Shown piece after piece: positions 46,336 to 54,719 of a DNA stretch of 64,000 nt. Position 1 is the stretch's first letter. Every line of letters starts with the position of its first letter. Both the position numbers and the translations under genes were made by a program. The notes beneath the pieces are model-generated. The model made no database searches and had not been told where the DNA came from. It saw nothing but the letters and a program-made list of their open reading frames with translations. Source of the stretch: an uncultured Eubacteriales bacterium (GTDB taxonomy: Bacteria > Bacillota > Clostridia > Oscillospirales > CAG-272); the NCBI GenBank assembly GCA_958352145.1, contig CATWNM010000007.1, positions 5,889 to 69,888 of the forward strand, in the 5' to 3' direction.

Positions 46336-47408
46336 AGCGTCTCCTCGGATTTGAAATGATCTAGATTCTCCAGAACGGCCAGCAGCAATGCGCGCATGGA
46401 GAAGTAGTCCTCTCGGTCAATTACGCAGGCAGGCGAATGCAGGTACCGGGTCGGCGCTGAAAGCGCCATCGTGCGGACACCCGCGCCGCTTCTCTGAATA
46501 TGCCCCGCGTCGTTGCCGCCCGAAACGTATTGCTTGATTTGAAACGGGATGCCCGCATGCTTTGCCGTCTCTATGGCAAAGCCGGTCAGCGCGCGGTCGT
46601 AAATCGTGCTGCGGTCCAGAAGCGAGATCACGCCGCCCTGACCCAAAGCGGCGACTCGTTTTGCGGGCGGCACTTCGGCAATGTCGGCGACCGCCGTGGT
46701 CTCCAGCACCACGGCAAGCTGGGGCTCGATGCGCTTCGCCGCGGTTTTTGCGCCGGACAGGCCGGTTTCCTCGCGCACGCTGAAGCAAAAATAGAGATCG
46801 TAAGCGCCGCGTTGCGGCGCGGCATACAGCTTTCGCATGGTTTCAATCATCAGCGCGCAGCCCAGCCGGTCGTCGATCGCTTTGCCTTTGACGAGCCTAT
46901 CTGCTTCGCCGAACGCTGTAAATTCCGAGTCGAACACAGCAATGTCGCCGACGCCGCACAATGCTTGTGCTTCTTCGCGGCTGTGCGCGCCGATGGAAAT
47001 ATACATGTTCTCTTTTTTCGCGTAGGCTTCCCGTTCTTCTGCGCTTTGGAGGTGGATCGGCTTTGAAAGGATCACGCCGGACAGGGAAGGCGCGTTTTCG
47101 CGCAGGATCTGAACCCGCTTGCCGCAGAGCACCGCATCGTCGATCCCGCCGAGCGCGCCGAATTTCAAAAAGCCGCTGGGCGTGATATCCGTAATCATAA
47201 AGCCGACTTCGTCCATATGTGCGCTGAGCATGACGCGTCCGCGCCCGCTGCCGCGGATGACCGCGGTCAGGCTGCCGAGCACATCGCAGGAATAGGTGTC
47301 GCAGCAATCCTTGATTTCTTGTTCGATCGCGTTGCGCACCGCGTCCTCAAAGCCGGACGGCCCGTCGGCTGCGCACAGCGCACGCAGCAGTTCGATTCCT
47401 TCATACAT
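46320..47408 (-). CDS. M42-family aminopeptidase (TET/glutamyl aminopeptidase type)
   Basis: 362 residues with all family marks: AHMDEVGFM, KGKAIDDRLGC (bridging Asp), SVREETGLSGAK (base Glu plus metal Glu), VLETTAVADI (acidic ligand) and TRYLHSPACV (His). Dizinc or dicobalt aminopeptidases of this kind form large tetrahedral cytosolic particles that degrade peptides. Overlaps its upstream paralogue by eight bases and the degenerate paralogue by 16. Confidence 0.93.
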   Translation of the reverse strand: MYEGIELLRALCAADGPSGFEDAVRNAIEQEIKDCCDTYSCDVLGSLTAVIRGSGRGRVMLSAHMDEVGFMITDITPSGFLKFGALGGIDDAVLCGKRVQILRENAPSLSGVILSKPIHLQSAEEREAYAKKENMYISIGAHSREEAQALCGVGDIAVFDSEFTAFGEADRLVKGKAIDDRLGCALMIETMRKLYAAPQRGAYDLYFCFSVREETGLSGAKTAAKRIEPQLAVVLETTAVADIAEVPPAKRVAALGQGGVISLLDRSTIYDRALTGFAIETAKHAGIPFQIKQYVSGGNDAGHIQRSGAGVRTMALSAPTRYLHSPACVIDREDYFSMRALLLAVLENLDHFKSEETLCIKS

Positions 47409-48450
47409 GGGCGTATACCTCGCTCAGCTTTTCGGACGCGTACAGCGCCGAAAGCAGCTTTGCCGCGGCCAGAATATCGTCGGTGCAGGCGGTCTCGGCG
47501 GCGGTGTGCATGTTTAAAATCGGTATGCTGATGGTGGCGGTCGGTATCCCGCCGTGTGTGAGCGTCAAAAGGTCGGAGTTTGTGCCCGTGCGCTCGGGTT
47601 CCGCCGTTTTGCAAAGCGGAATGCCCGCCTGTTTTGCAAGCGCATAAATATGCGCGGCAAGCGCGCGTTGGTTTGCGGCCGTAACCGAGAGCATCAGTCC
47701 CTCGCCGAGGGCGGGGGTGTGCGCGGGCAGTTCCGGGCAGTCGGGCGCTCGGGCAAAGCCGGTGTCGAGAATCAAGGCAAGATCGGGACGGATGCCGTAT
47801 GCCGCAGTAAATGCGCCTGCGCCGCCCAGTTCTTCCCGCGCGGACAGGCAGAGGTAGAGATCAAAGCAAAGCGACAGATCTGAAACTGCAGCCGAAAAGA
47901 GCGCCGCGGCGCAGGACGCTTTGTTGTCCAGCCCTTTGCTGCATACGCAGTTTCCCGAAAGCTTTGTGAATCGCGGCGCATAGCCGACCGGCGAACCGAC
48001 GCGGATCAGCGTTTCGAGTGTTTTTTGATCGTAGCCCGTATCAATCAAGAGTTCGCCGATTTTGGGCGCTTTGCCGCGGTCTGCCGCGCTCTTTAAGTGC
48101 GGTGGCGTGGAGGCGACGACGCCGAAAACCGGTTTTTTGCCGTATATGATTACATCGCCCGCCTGCATGGCTTTTGCGTCGAGTCCTCCGAGATTGGCCG
48201 CGCGCAGGAAGCCGTCCGGCAAAATTTCGCTCACCAGCATGCCGACTTCGTCAAAATGCGCGTCTACCATCAGCTTCGGCGCATTCGGGCGCGCGCTGCG
48301 GCGGACAAAGATCAGGCTGCCGAGCGGCGTTTCAAATTGTTCGTCGAAATATGCGCCAAACGTATCAAAAAGCGTTTTTTTAGCCGTATATTCGCTGCCG
48401 GACACGCTCATTTGGGTACACAGCAGCCGGAGCAGTTCTTGAATTTCCAT
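47401..48450 (-). CDS. M42-family aminopeptidase, first of three paralogues
   Basis: 349 residues. Catalytic residues present: AHFDEVGM, CSKGLDNKASC (bridging Asp), SAREELGGAGAF (Glu pair), ALILDTGFAR (Asp) and PILNMHTAAE (His). Diverged from the second copy, so different peptide preference or mixed particles are possible. Starts three bases after the murD stop. Confidence 0.92.
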   Translation of the reverse strand: MEIQELLRLLCTQMSVSGSEYTAKKTLFDTFGAYFDEQFETPLGSLIFVRRSARPNAPKLMVDAHFDEVGMLVSEILPDGFLRAANLGGLDAKAMQAGDVIIYGKKPVFGVVASTPPHLKSAADRGKAPKIGELLIDTGYDQKTLETLIRVGSPVGYAPRFTKLSGNCVCSKGLDNKASCAAALFSAAVSDLSLCFDLYLCLSAREELGGAGAFTAAYGIRPDLALILDTGFARAPDCPELPAHTPALGEGLMLSVTAANQRALAAHIYALAKQAGIPLCKTAEPERTGTNSDLLTLTHGGIPTATISIPILNMHTAAETACTDDILAAAKLLSALYASEKLSEVYAHV

Positions 48451-48453
48451 GTT

Positions 48454-49854
48454 TTAATCCTGAAAGGCATTTACGATTTCTTTGAATTTTTGGCCGCGCG
48501 CCTCAAAGTTGCAAAAGGCGTCGAACGAGGTGCAGGCGGGGGAGAGCAGAACGGTGTCCCCCGGGGCGGCCAAAGTGCGCGCCGCCTGCACTGCGTTTGT
48601 AAAATCTTCTTCTATCAGTATGGGAAGTTTGCCGGGTTTATATTCGGGTGCGTTCTGTACGGCGGCCAGAATCTGATCTTTTGCCTCGCCGGTCAGAATC
48701 AGCGCTTTGGCGCGCCGCAGAATTTCGGATGCAAGGCTATCGAACGGGACGTGTTTGTCGCGGCCGCCGCAGATCAAAATCGGCTTTTGCGGATAGGCGC
48801 CGAGCGCCGCCATCGTGCGTGAGGGAGAAGAGTCAATAGAAGAGTTATAGTATTTTACGCCGCCGCATTCCCGCACGAATTCGTTGCGGTGCTCTACGCC
48901 GCCAAAGCTTTTGGCAAGCGCAGTCACATCCTCGTGGCCGGCGTATCCGAGCGTTAGACCGATCGCGCACATATAGTTTGCTATGTTGAAGTGACCGGGC
49001 AAACGAATGTCAGCGCAGCGCAAGAATGGCTCGCCATTGACTGTGATCACGCCGTTCGAATCGCAGATCATCGCTTTTGCAGAGCGTTCGGAAGACGTTG
49101 GTTCCAAAGAAAATACGATTTCCTCAGCGCCGGTTTTGCCGATCTGCGCCGCAGTAAGCGCGTTGTCGGCGTTGAGCACTACGCGCTTTGTGCCGTGTTT
49201 ATATACGTTCAGTTTCGCTTCTGTGTATTCCGCCATGTCCGTATGCCAGTTCAGGTGATTTGGCGTGATGTTGGTAATCGCTGCGGCAAACGCCGATTTT
49301 TGCATGGTCATCAGCTGGAAGCTGGACAGTTCCACCACGGCAAAGTCCTGTTCGGTCATCTCTTCAACGTGCGGAAGCAGCGGCGCGCCGATGTTGCCGC
49401 CGACATAGACCTTTCTGCCACGTCCCTCTCTTGCGGCTGCTGCCTCTAACATCTTATAGGTCAGCGTGGTCGTGGTGGTTTTACCGTCCGAGCCGGTAAC
49501 GGCAAAGATTTTTGCGGGACAAAGCTCGAAAAACAGTTCCATTTCGGAAGAGAGGCGCGCGCCGTTTTTTACGGCGGCCACGATTTCCGGCAGATCCGGG
49601 CGGATGCCGGGCGACCGGAAGAGAATATCGCCGTCAAGGCTGTCGAGGTAGCGCGCGCCGCAGACGAACTGCACGCCGCGCGCGGCGTATTGAGCAAAAG
49701 GTTCTTTTGAGGGATCTATATCGCGCAGGTCGCGTGCTGTGACGCGCGCGCCGTGACGCAGCAGATAGTCGATTAGGGGCAGGTTGGAGACGCCGAGGCC
49801 GAGAACGGTGCAGCGTTTCCCGAAAACGTCGTAGGACAAAATCAAAGACCTCAT
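48454..49854 (-). CDS. murD: UDP-N-acetylmuramoylalanine--D-glutamate ligase
   Basis: 466 residues; adds D-glutamate to UDP-MurNAc-L-Ala in peptidoglycan synthesis. Rossmann-like N-terminal domain with TVLGLGVSN, ATP loop TGSDGKTTTTT (about 120-130), central ELSSFQL and NITPNHLNWH (Mg site), GHFNIANYMCA, and C-terminal GGRDKHVPF. It stands outside a dcw cluster and heads the ten-gene operon, which is unusual. Confidence 0.93.
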   Translation of the reverse strand: MRSLILSYDVFGKRCTVLGLGVSNLPLIDYLLRHGARVTARDLRDIDPSKEPFAQYAARGVQFVCGARYLDSLDGDILFRSPGIRPDLPEIVAAVKNGARLSSEMELFFELCPAKIFAVTGSDGKTTTTTLTYKMLEAAAAREGRGRKVYVGGNIGAPLLPHVEEMTEQDFAVVELSSFQLMTMQKSAFAAAITNITPNHLNWHTDMAEYTEAKLNVYKHGTKRVVLNADNALTAAQIGKTGAEEIVFSLEPTSSERSAKAMICDSNGVITVNGEPFLRCADIRLPGHFNIANYMCAIGLTLGYAGHEDVTALAKSFGGVEHRNEFVRECGGVKYYNSSIDSSPSRTMAALGAYPQKPILICGGRDKHVPFDSLASEILRRAKALILTGEAKDQILAAVQNAPEYKPGKLPILIEEDFTNAVQAARTLAAPGDTVLLSPACTSFDAFCNFEARGQKFKEIVNAFQD

Positions 49855-49881
49855 TTCTGCGTAAAAATGCTATACAAAATC

Positions 49882-49910
49882 ATTATATTATTTTACGCGG
49901 TCAAAAGCAA
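49882..49910 (-). promoter_or_regulatory. SigA-type promoter of the murD-trkH operon
   Basis: Minus-strand TTGCTT (49905-49910), 17-base spacer, TATAAT (49882-49887), about 28 bases before the murD ATG. I see no terminator between the following ten genes. Confidence 0.75.
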
Positions 49911-49921
49911 TACAAAACGGC

Positions 49922-49951
49922 AAAAAAGACCGGCGGCATTTGCCGCCGGTC
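49922..49951 (-). terminator. Terminator of rnpB
   Basis: GC-rich stem GACCGGCGGCA/TGCCGCCGGTC (49928-49938 with 49941-49951) and six T on the minus strand (49922-49927). Confidence 0.9.
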
Positions 49952-50334
49952 CTGCAACGCGGGGTTGTAAGCCGAGTTCTGTTGACGAAAAATCGTCCCG
50001 CAGTCATCTATCTTTGCAGGCCGTTGCCGGCCTGCTCGGGTATAAAAATACCGCTGCCACCTGGGAAAATGTGCCGGGCAGGCACTGCCTTTCGGCATTT
50101 CCCATACGGTGTTGCTTCGGATAGGGTTTACAGTTGCACACAGTTGCCTGTCGTGCCGGTGAGCTCTTACCTCGCCTTTCCATCCTTACCGCTTGCGCGG
50201 CGGTCTATTTCTGTTGCACTTTCCCTAAGGTCGCCCTCGGCGGACGTTATCCGTTATCCTGCCCTGTGAAGCTCGGACTTTCCTCGCGATAATACCTTTC
50301 GGCGACATATCGCGCGACTGCGCCGCCCGGTTGC
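49952..50334 (-). ncRNA. rnpB: RNase P RNA
   Basis: About 380 bases on the minus strand. Universal core pieces are readable in order: GAGGAAAGTCCGAGCTTC, CAGGATAACGGATAACGTCC, GGGAAAGTGCAACAGAAATA, AAGGATGGAAAGGCGAGGTA, GATAGATGACTG and ACAGAACTCGGCTTACA near the 3' end. It processes tRNA 5' leaders. The 5' end is set about seven bases after the -10 box; the 3' end is approximate. Confidence 0.95.
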
Positions 50335-50340
50335 GCTGTC

Positions 50341-50369
50341 ATTATAAACGTTTTTCCCGGCTTTGTCAA
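50341..50369 (-). promoter_or_regulatory. Consensus promoter of rnpB
   Basis: Minus-strand TTGACA (50364-50369), 17-base spacer, TATAAT (50341-50346): both hexamers exact, fitting a strongly expressed stable RNA. It lies just after the thiT stop codon. Confidence 0.9.
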
Positions 50370-50383
50370 GGCTATGGACGCTT

Positions 50384-51205
50384 TTATCCGGCGTTTTGCT
50401 TTTTGGAAGCTCTGCCAACCGCAAATAAAGCGGCCGCCGCGATTGCGGCGCAGGCGGTAACGGCGGCGACGGCGATCCAGTTTGCGGAAGCGATCTGCGT
50501 GATGTCGAATTCGCCGGTCTCTGCATTTTGCAGCTTGGAAAAGATTGCGGCGACGTCGAAGATCAGCGCGCCCGTGCAGGCAAGCCCCGCAAGGATCGTC
50601 CAGACGCTGCGCCGGGCGGCGACGGTCTCTGTCCGGGCCGTACGAACCGGCAGATCGGCGTGAAAGTCAATCATGGAGCCTATGTAGACCGAGACCAGAA
50701 CCATGATGAGCGTTTCCGGCAGCATATAGGTCGCATTGTAGATAAAGGAGTAGATCAGCGCCGCCTTGGTCGGAATGGAGATACCCGCCCATACGGTGGC
50801 GCCGGACAGAACATGGCAGGCGTATCGGAGCAGGCAGACGAGCAGGGAGCCTGCCGCCAGCGCTGAAGACTGGTTTTTGATACGGCCGCGGAATATGCCG
50901 CCAAGCCCGGTGACCGCATAGGCAATCACGTAATCGAGCAGGATCACGGCGACGATGCTCTGCCATGTGGTGACATAGGAGAGGGAGGAGAGTCCGGTCA
51001 GCTGTTGGATGATGCCGTAGACAAGTCCGGCGGCGCAGCCCCAGCGCAGTCCGAAACGGTAAGAGAGGATCACGATGGGAAACATGGATGCGATCGTAAT
51101 AGAACCGCCATAAGGCAGATCTACCAGCTTGATCAGGCTGAGGATCGTGGCGAGCGCGATCAGAATCGCACTCTCTACAAGCGCGCGTGTTTTGGTGTTT
51201 TTCAT
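50384..51205 (-). CDS. thiT: Energy-coupling factor S component for thiamine (ThiT), extended
   Basis: 273 residues from ATG 51205 (GGAGG upstream). Six membrane helices; the region TTWQSIVAVILLDYVIAYAV and the IPTKAALIYSFIYNATYMLP end resemble ThiT, the thiamine-binding S unit that docks on a shared EcfAAT module. The TPP riboswitch upstream strongly supports thiamine as substrate. It is some 80 residues longer than typical ThiT: a linker (RTARTETVAARR) and two extra hydrophobic helices follow. Ecf genes are not in the window. Confidence 0.9.
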   Translation of the reverse strand: MKNTKTRALVESAILIALATILSLIKLVDLPYGGSITIASMFPIVILSYRFGLRWGCAAGLVYGIIQQLTGLSSLSYVTTWQSIVAVILLDYVIAYAVTGLGGIFRGRIKNQSSALAAGSLLVCLLRYACHVLSGATVWAGISIPTKAALIYSFIYNATYMLPETLIMVLVSVYIGSMIDFHADLPVRTARTETVAARRSVWTILAGLACTGALIFDVAAIFSKLQNAETGEFDITQIASANWIAVAAVTACAAIAAAALFAVGRASKKQNAG

Positions 51206-51228
51206 GGAAAAAACCTCCGTAAAATAAA

Positions 51229-51256
51229 TTCCGCACAGACATATGTCCGTGCGGAA
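51229..51256 (-). terminator. Expression-platform hairpin of the thiT riboswitch
   Basis: A 28-base near-perfect palindrome (TTCCGCACAGACA ... TGTCCGTGCGGAA) followed on the minus strand by ATTTATTTTA, between the aptamer and the thiT ribosome site. It is the likely intrinsic terminator formed when TPP is bound. Confidence 0.7.
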
Positions 51257-51279
51257 ATACATTACGGGTGTAAATATAT

Positions 51280-51358
51280 CTCCCTACGACGGCATTATCC
51301 GTATCAGGTAAAGGGTTCGAACTTGCGTTCATCTCAGCCGTTTCCAGCACCCCCGACA
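51280..51358 (-). promoter_or_regulatory. TPP (THI-box) riboswitch
   Basis: Minus-strand sequence has the conserved parts in order: GGGGGTGCTGG, GGCTGAGATGAACGCAAG, CGAACCCTTTACCTGATACG and GATAATGCCGTCGTAGGGA. This is the thiamine pyrophosphate aptamer, here 75 bases before thiT, expected to lower thiT expression when TPP is plentiful. Confidence 0.95.
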
Positions 51359-51410
51359 TATTCTGTTTGGTCGGCTTGATTATAGGACAAACTTCGCGCT
51401 TTGTCAATAG

Positions 51411-52067
51411 TTAGCCGATATTTTTCGCAATTTCATAAATTTCGGCCGGTGTGGACGCGATGGCTTCCGCGCCGTTTTGCAGAAGAATTTCCGGACTCTT
51501 GTAGCCGTAGCCGGCGCCGATGGGATGCATGCCCGCGTTTTTACCGGTCTGCATGTCGATGTGCGAGTCGCCGACAAAACAGATTTCCCCGCAGGAAAGG
51601 CCGAAAATTTCGGCAATTTTGAGCGCTGCCGCCGGGTCGGGCTTTAGCGGTTCGTTTTGCACGCCCCATATCGGATCAAAAACGCCCTTGCCGAAAATCT
51701 GCTCGACGAGAAGCACGGCGGCGCGGTGCGCCTTGTTGGTCAGTACGGCGGTTTTGCAGCCGTCTCGTTTCATTTGCAGGATGGTTTCCGGCATGCCGGG
51801 AAAGGCGGTCTTTGTGTTCATGTACTCGTCTTCATAATCGGAAATATAGTATTTTGTGGCTTCGTCGATCGTTTCCTTGTCGGTTCCTTCGGGGAACGTG
51901 CGGAGCACAAAATTTCGCGGCCCGTCGTTGATGCCGCGCAGAACTTCTTTTCGTCCGATGGGATCGAGCCCGAACCGCGCGCGGGTCCGGTTCATGGCGC
52001 GGTTGAGTTCGGGCAGCGTGTCGGCCAGCGTGCCGTCCAGGTCAAATATAAATCCTTTAATGCGCAT
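51411..52067 (-). CDS. HAD-family phosphatase (phosphoglycolate phosphatase-like)
   Basis: 218 residues from ATG 52067 (GGAGG upstream). HAD motifs: FIFDLDGTLADT (nucleophile and acid Asp), VLTNKAH (motif II), Lys in NEPLKPDP, and CFVGDSHIDMQTG (motif IV); helical C1 cap between motifs I and II. Small-molecule phosphatase of the Gph/PpaX group; substrate not defined. Divergent from typA. Confidence 0.88.
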   Translation of the reverse strand: MRIKGFIFDLDGTLADTLPELNRAMNRTRARFGLDPIGRKEVLRGINDGPRNFVLRTFPEGTDKETIDEATKYYISDYEDEYMNTKTAFPGMPETILQMKRDGCKTAVLTNKAHRAAVLLVEQIFGKGVFDPIWGVQNEPLKPDPAAALKIAEIFGLSCGEICFVGDSHIDMQTGKNAGMHPIGAGYGYKSPEILLQNGAEAIASTPAEIYEIAKNIG

Positions 52068-52264
52068 AGGAGTCCTCCAAGTTTTCTGCGCGTCTGCACG
52101 CAGCACGGTATCCGAAAACAGTATACCATAGTTTATTTCAATTTATTATAGTGCGGCGCCGGCGTCCTGTCAAGAAACCGCCTTTTTTTCGGCACCTTGA
52201 CATAAATCTTTCGCTTCGTGGCAAAAATTTTGGCGGATAGTCCATTTTCATTTCAAAGCGTATG

Positions 52265-52273
52265 TGCTATAAT
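52265..52273 (+). promoter_or_regulatory. Extended -10 promoter element of typA
   Basis: TGCTATAAT (TG at 52265-52266, TATAAT at 52268-52273), about 85 bases before the GTG start; the -35 region TTTTCA is weak. The untranslated leader is rather long. Confidence 0.6.
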
Positions 52274-52357
52274 AATAAAGTTATCGACATGGAATTTTAG
52301 AACGTTCGAACGCAGGAAACGGCGCTTTGCGCCTGATTGAATAGAGGTAGAAACAAA

Positions 52358-54187
52358 GTGGTAAGAGAAGATTTGAGAAACATTGCGATCATTGCGCATG
52401 TTGACCACGGCAAGACCACGCTCGTGGACGAGATGCTCCGGCAGGGCGGTATTTACCGGGAAAATCAGGCGATGACCGAGCGCGTTATGGACTCGGGCGA
52501 TCTCGAACGGGAGCGGGGAATCACCATTCTCGCGAAAAATACGGCGGTGCATTACAACGGCGTCAAGATCAACATCGTCGATACGCCGGGGCACGCGGAT
52601 TTTGGCGGCGAGGTCGAACGCATTTTGAAAATGGTGAACGGCGTTTTGCTGTTGGTAGACGCGGCAGAGGGGCCTATGCCGCAGACCCGGTTCGTGCTGG
52701 AGCGCGCGCTGCAGTTGAACCACCGCGTCATCGTCGTCATCAACAAGATCGACAAGCCGGACGCGCGCATAGCGGAAGTGCAGGACGAGATTCTCGAGCT
52801 TTTCTTCGAATTGAACGCGAATGACGAACAATTGGACAGCCCTATGGTATTTTGTTCGGGCAGAGCCGGTACGGCGTCGCTCGACCCGGAAATTCCGGGC
52901 ACGGATTTGCGCCCGCTGTTCGATAAGATTTTGGAGTATATGCCGGCCCCGTCCGGGGATGAGGATGGGGAATTGCAGATGCTGGTTTCTTCGATCGATT
53001 ACAACGATTATGTCGGCCGCATCGGTATCGGCCGGATCGAGCGGGGCGTGATCCGGCAGAATCAGGAGATCATGATCTCCAATTTCCACAGCAAGGACGC
53101 GCCGCGGCGTGCGAAAGTGGTCAGCGTCTATCAGATCGATGGTTTGACCCGCGTTCCGGTCGAAACGGCGAAAGTGGGCGATATCATTTGCTTTTGCGGC
53201 GCGGAAAATATCAATATCGGCGACACGGTGACGTCGCTTTCCTGCGTTGAACCTTTGGAGTTTGTCAAGGTCAGCGAGCCGACGATGGAAATGACGTTTT
53301 CGGTCAACGACAGCCCGTTTGCGGGCAAAGATGGCAAATATGTGACTTCCCGCCATCTGCGTGAGCGCCTGTACCGCGAGCTTTTGAAGGACGTGTCTCT
53401 TCGCGTCAGCGATGGGGAGACGACGGAGAGCTTCAAGGTGGCAGGACGCGGGGAAATGCATCTTTCCATTTTGATCGAGACTATGCGCCGGGAGGGATAT
53501 GAACTGGCGTGCAGTACGCCGCATGTGCTGTACCGGGAGATCGACGGCGTAAAATGCGAGCCGGTGGAGCGCGTCATCATCGACTGTCCGGACGCCTATA
53601 ACGGCGCGGTCATGGAGAAGCTCGGTTCCCGCAAAGGCGAGCTTGTCGCCATGGAGCCGCGCGGCAGCCGCACGAGACTGGAATATCTTGTGCCCTCGCG
53701 CTGCCTTTTCGGCTATCGCAGCGAGTTTCTCACAGACACGCACGGCGAGGGGATTCTCAATACGATTTTTGACAGCTATCAGCCGTATCGCGGCGAAGTG
53801 ACTGTGCGTTTTACCGGTTCGCTGGTCGCAAGCGAAGCGGGCGAGTCCACTTCTTACGGCGTGTTCAACGCGCAGGACCGCGGCCAGATGTTTATCGGCG
53901 CGCAGTGCCCCGTATATGAGGGAATGATCGTCGGTTCTTCTCCGAAGCAGGGGGACATCGTTGTGAATGTGTGCAAAAAGAAACATCTTACGGCGATCCG
54001 CAGTTCGGGCGCGGATGAAGCGCTTCGGCTGGTCACGCCGAAAATCATGAGTCTTGAGGAAGCGATCGAATATATCGCCGACGACGAATTGATTGAAGTC
54101 ACGCCGAAAAACGTCCGTTTGCGCAAACGTATTTTGAATACCGAACTGCGCCTCAAAGAAGAGGCCAAGCTCAAAAAGCAGCAGTAA
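52358..54187 (+). CDS. typA: Ribosome-associated GTPase TypA/BipA
   Basis: 609 residues, translational GTPase that binds the 70S ribosome and helps large-subunit assembly and stress growth. G1 AHVDHGKTT, switch I ERERGITILAKN, G3 DTPGHADFGGE, G4 NKIDKPDA, then the EF-G-like domains and the BipA-specific C-terminal domain. GTG at 52358 is the start because the family begins REDLRNIAIIAHVDHGKTT; AGAGGT lies about nine bases upstream. Confidence 0.95.
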   Translation: MVREDLRNIAIIAHVDHGKTTLVDEMLRQGGIYRENQAMTERVMDSGDLERERGITILAKNTAVHYNGVKINIVDTPGHADFGGEVERILKMVNGVLLLVDAAEGPMPQTRFVLERALQLNHRVIVVINKIDKPDARIAEVQDEILELFFELNANDEQLDSPMVFCSGRAGTASLDPEIPGTDLRPLFDKILEYMPAPSGDEDGELQMLVSSIDYNDYVGRIGIGRIERGVIRQNQEIMISNFHSKDAPRRAKVVSVYQIDGLTRVPVETAKVGDIICFCGAENINIGDTVTSLSCVEPLEFVKVSEPTMEMTFSVNDSPFAGKDGKYVTSRHLRERLYRELLKDVSLRVSDGETTESFKVAGRGEMHLSILIETMRREGYELACSTPHVLYREIDGVKCEPVERVIIDCPDAYNGAVMEKLGSRKGELVAMEPRGSRTRLEYLVPSRCLFGYRSEFLTDTHGEGILNTIFDSYQPYRGEVTVRFTGSLVASEAGESTSYGVFNAQDRGQMFIGAQCPVYEGMIVGSSPKQGDIVVNVCKKKHLTAIRSSGADEALRLVTPKIMSLEEAIEYIADDELIEVTPKNVRLRKRILNTELRLKEEAKLKKQQ

Positions 54188-54194
54188 TATGCGC

Positions 54195-54310
54195 CTTTCG
54201 AAAAACTCTGTTTTTCGAAAGAAAAGACCGGTTCACTCGCGTCTTCGTGCCGCTTACGCGGCACTCGCGCAGCCACAAGGTGTAAAAAAGCTGGCAAAGC
54301 CGGCTTTTTT
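54195..54310 (+). repeat. Structured intergenic repeat, copy A (after typA)
   Basis: Starts with a 12-bp hairpin CTTTCGAAAAAC/GTTTTTCGAAAG (54195-54206 with 54210-54221). Then GGTTCACTCGCG, a 7-bp hairpin GTGCCGC/GCGGCAC, and a terminator-like AAAAAAGCTGGCAAAGCCGGCTTTTTT. Copy B (55546-55696) has the same order of parts with different sequence in the stems. Nothing coding is supported here. Confidence 0.55.
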
Positions 54311-54360
54311 ACGAAACTTTATACGATTTTGTTTGTGGGAATATTTTTTTGACACACTAA

Positions 54361-54391
54361 GGCCGTCTGAAAACAAAGTTTTCAGACGGCC
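54361..54391. terminator. Bidirectional terminator between typA and azlD
   Basis: Perfect 14-bp stem (54361-54374 with 54378-54391), three-base loop, then TGTTTTA on the plus side. It serves typA from the left and azlD from the right. Confidence 0.8.
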
Positions 54392-54401
54392 TGTTTTATG
54401 G

Positions 54402-54719
54402 TTAGAACAGCAGCATACCCGCTTCCACTAAAAATACGGCGGCGCACGCGCCGGTCGCCACAGTCAAAAGCGCTTTGCCGCGATAGGCCAGAACAAGCGC
54501 GGCGGCAAGACCGGCGGCGGCTGACCAGATGCTGTTGGTCGCATAGAGGATCGCGGGGAACGTCATCGCCGCCAGCACCGTGTACGGCACGTAGTACAGA
54601 AAAGCGAAAAGAAAGCGGTTTTGTATCCGGCGCTTGACCAGAACGAACGGAACGGCGCGGATCAGATATGTAACGCCGGACATGACCAAGAGATAAGGAA
54701 GAAACGCAGAAAGCTCCAT
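54402..54719 (-). CDS. azlD: AzlD-family branched-chain amino acid transport subunit
   Basis: 105 residues, four hydrophobic helices with the AzlD marks YLIRAVPFVL and YYVPYTVLAAMTFPAIL. The small membrane partner of AzlC; together they export branched-chain amino acids or analogues. Starts one base after the azlC stop. Confidence 0.9.
   Translation of the reverse strand: MELSAFLPYLLVMSGVTYLIRAVPFVLVKRRIQNRFLFAFLYYVPYTVLAAMTFPAILYATNSIWSAAAGLAAALVLAYRGKALLTVATGACAAVFLVEAGMLLF

Noticed and set aside
52253..53986. 577-codon open frame antisense to typA
   Set aside because: It is an exact shadow of the typA gene: GC-rich codons keep the opposite frame open, the protein is His/Arg-rich with no domain, and the sense frame is an unmistakable TypA.
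54361..54391. Inverted pair of GCCGTCTGAA, the Neisseria DNA uptake sequence
   Set aside because: Occurs only here in the window and forms an ordinary terminator stem; every other feature points to a Gram-positive Clostridia host.
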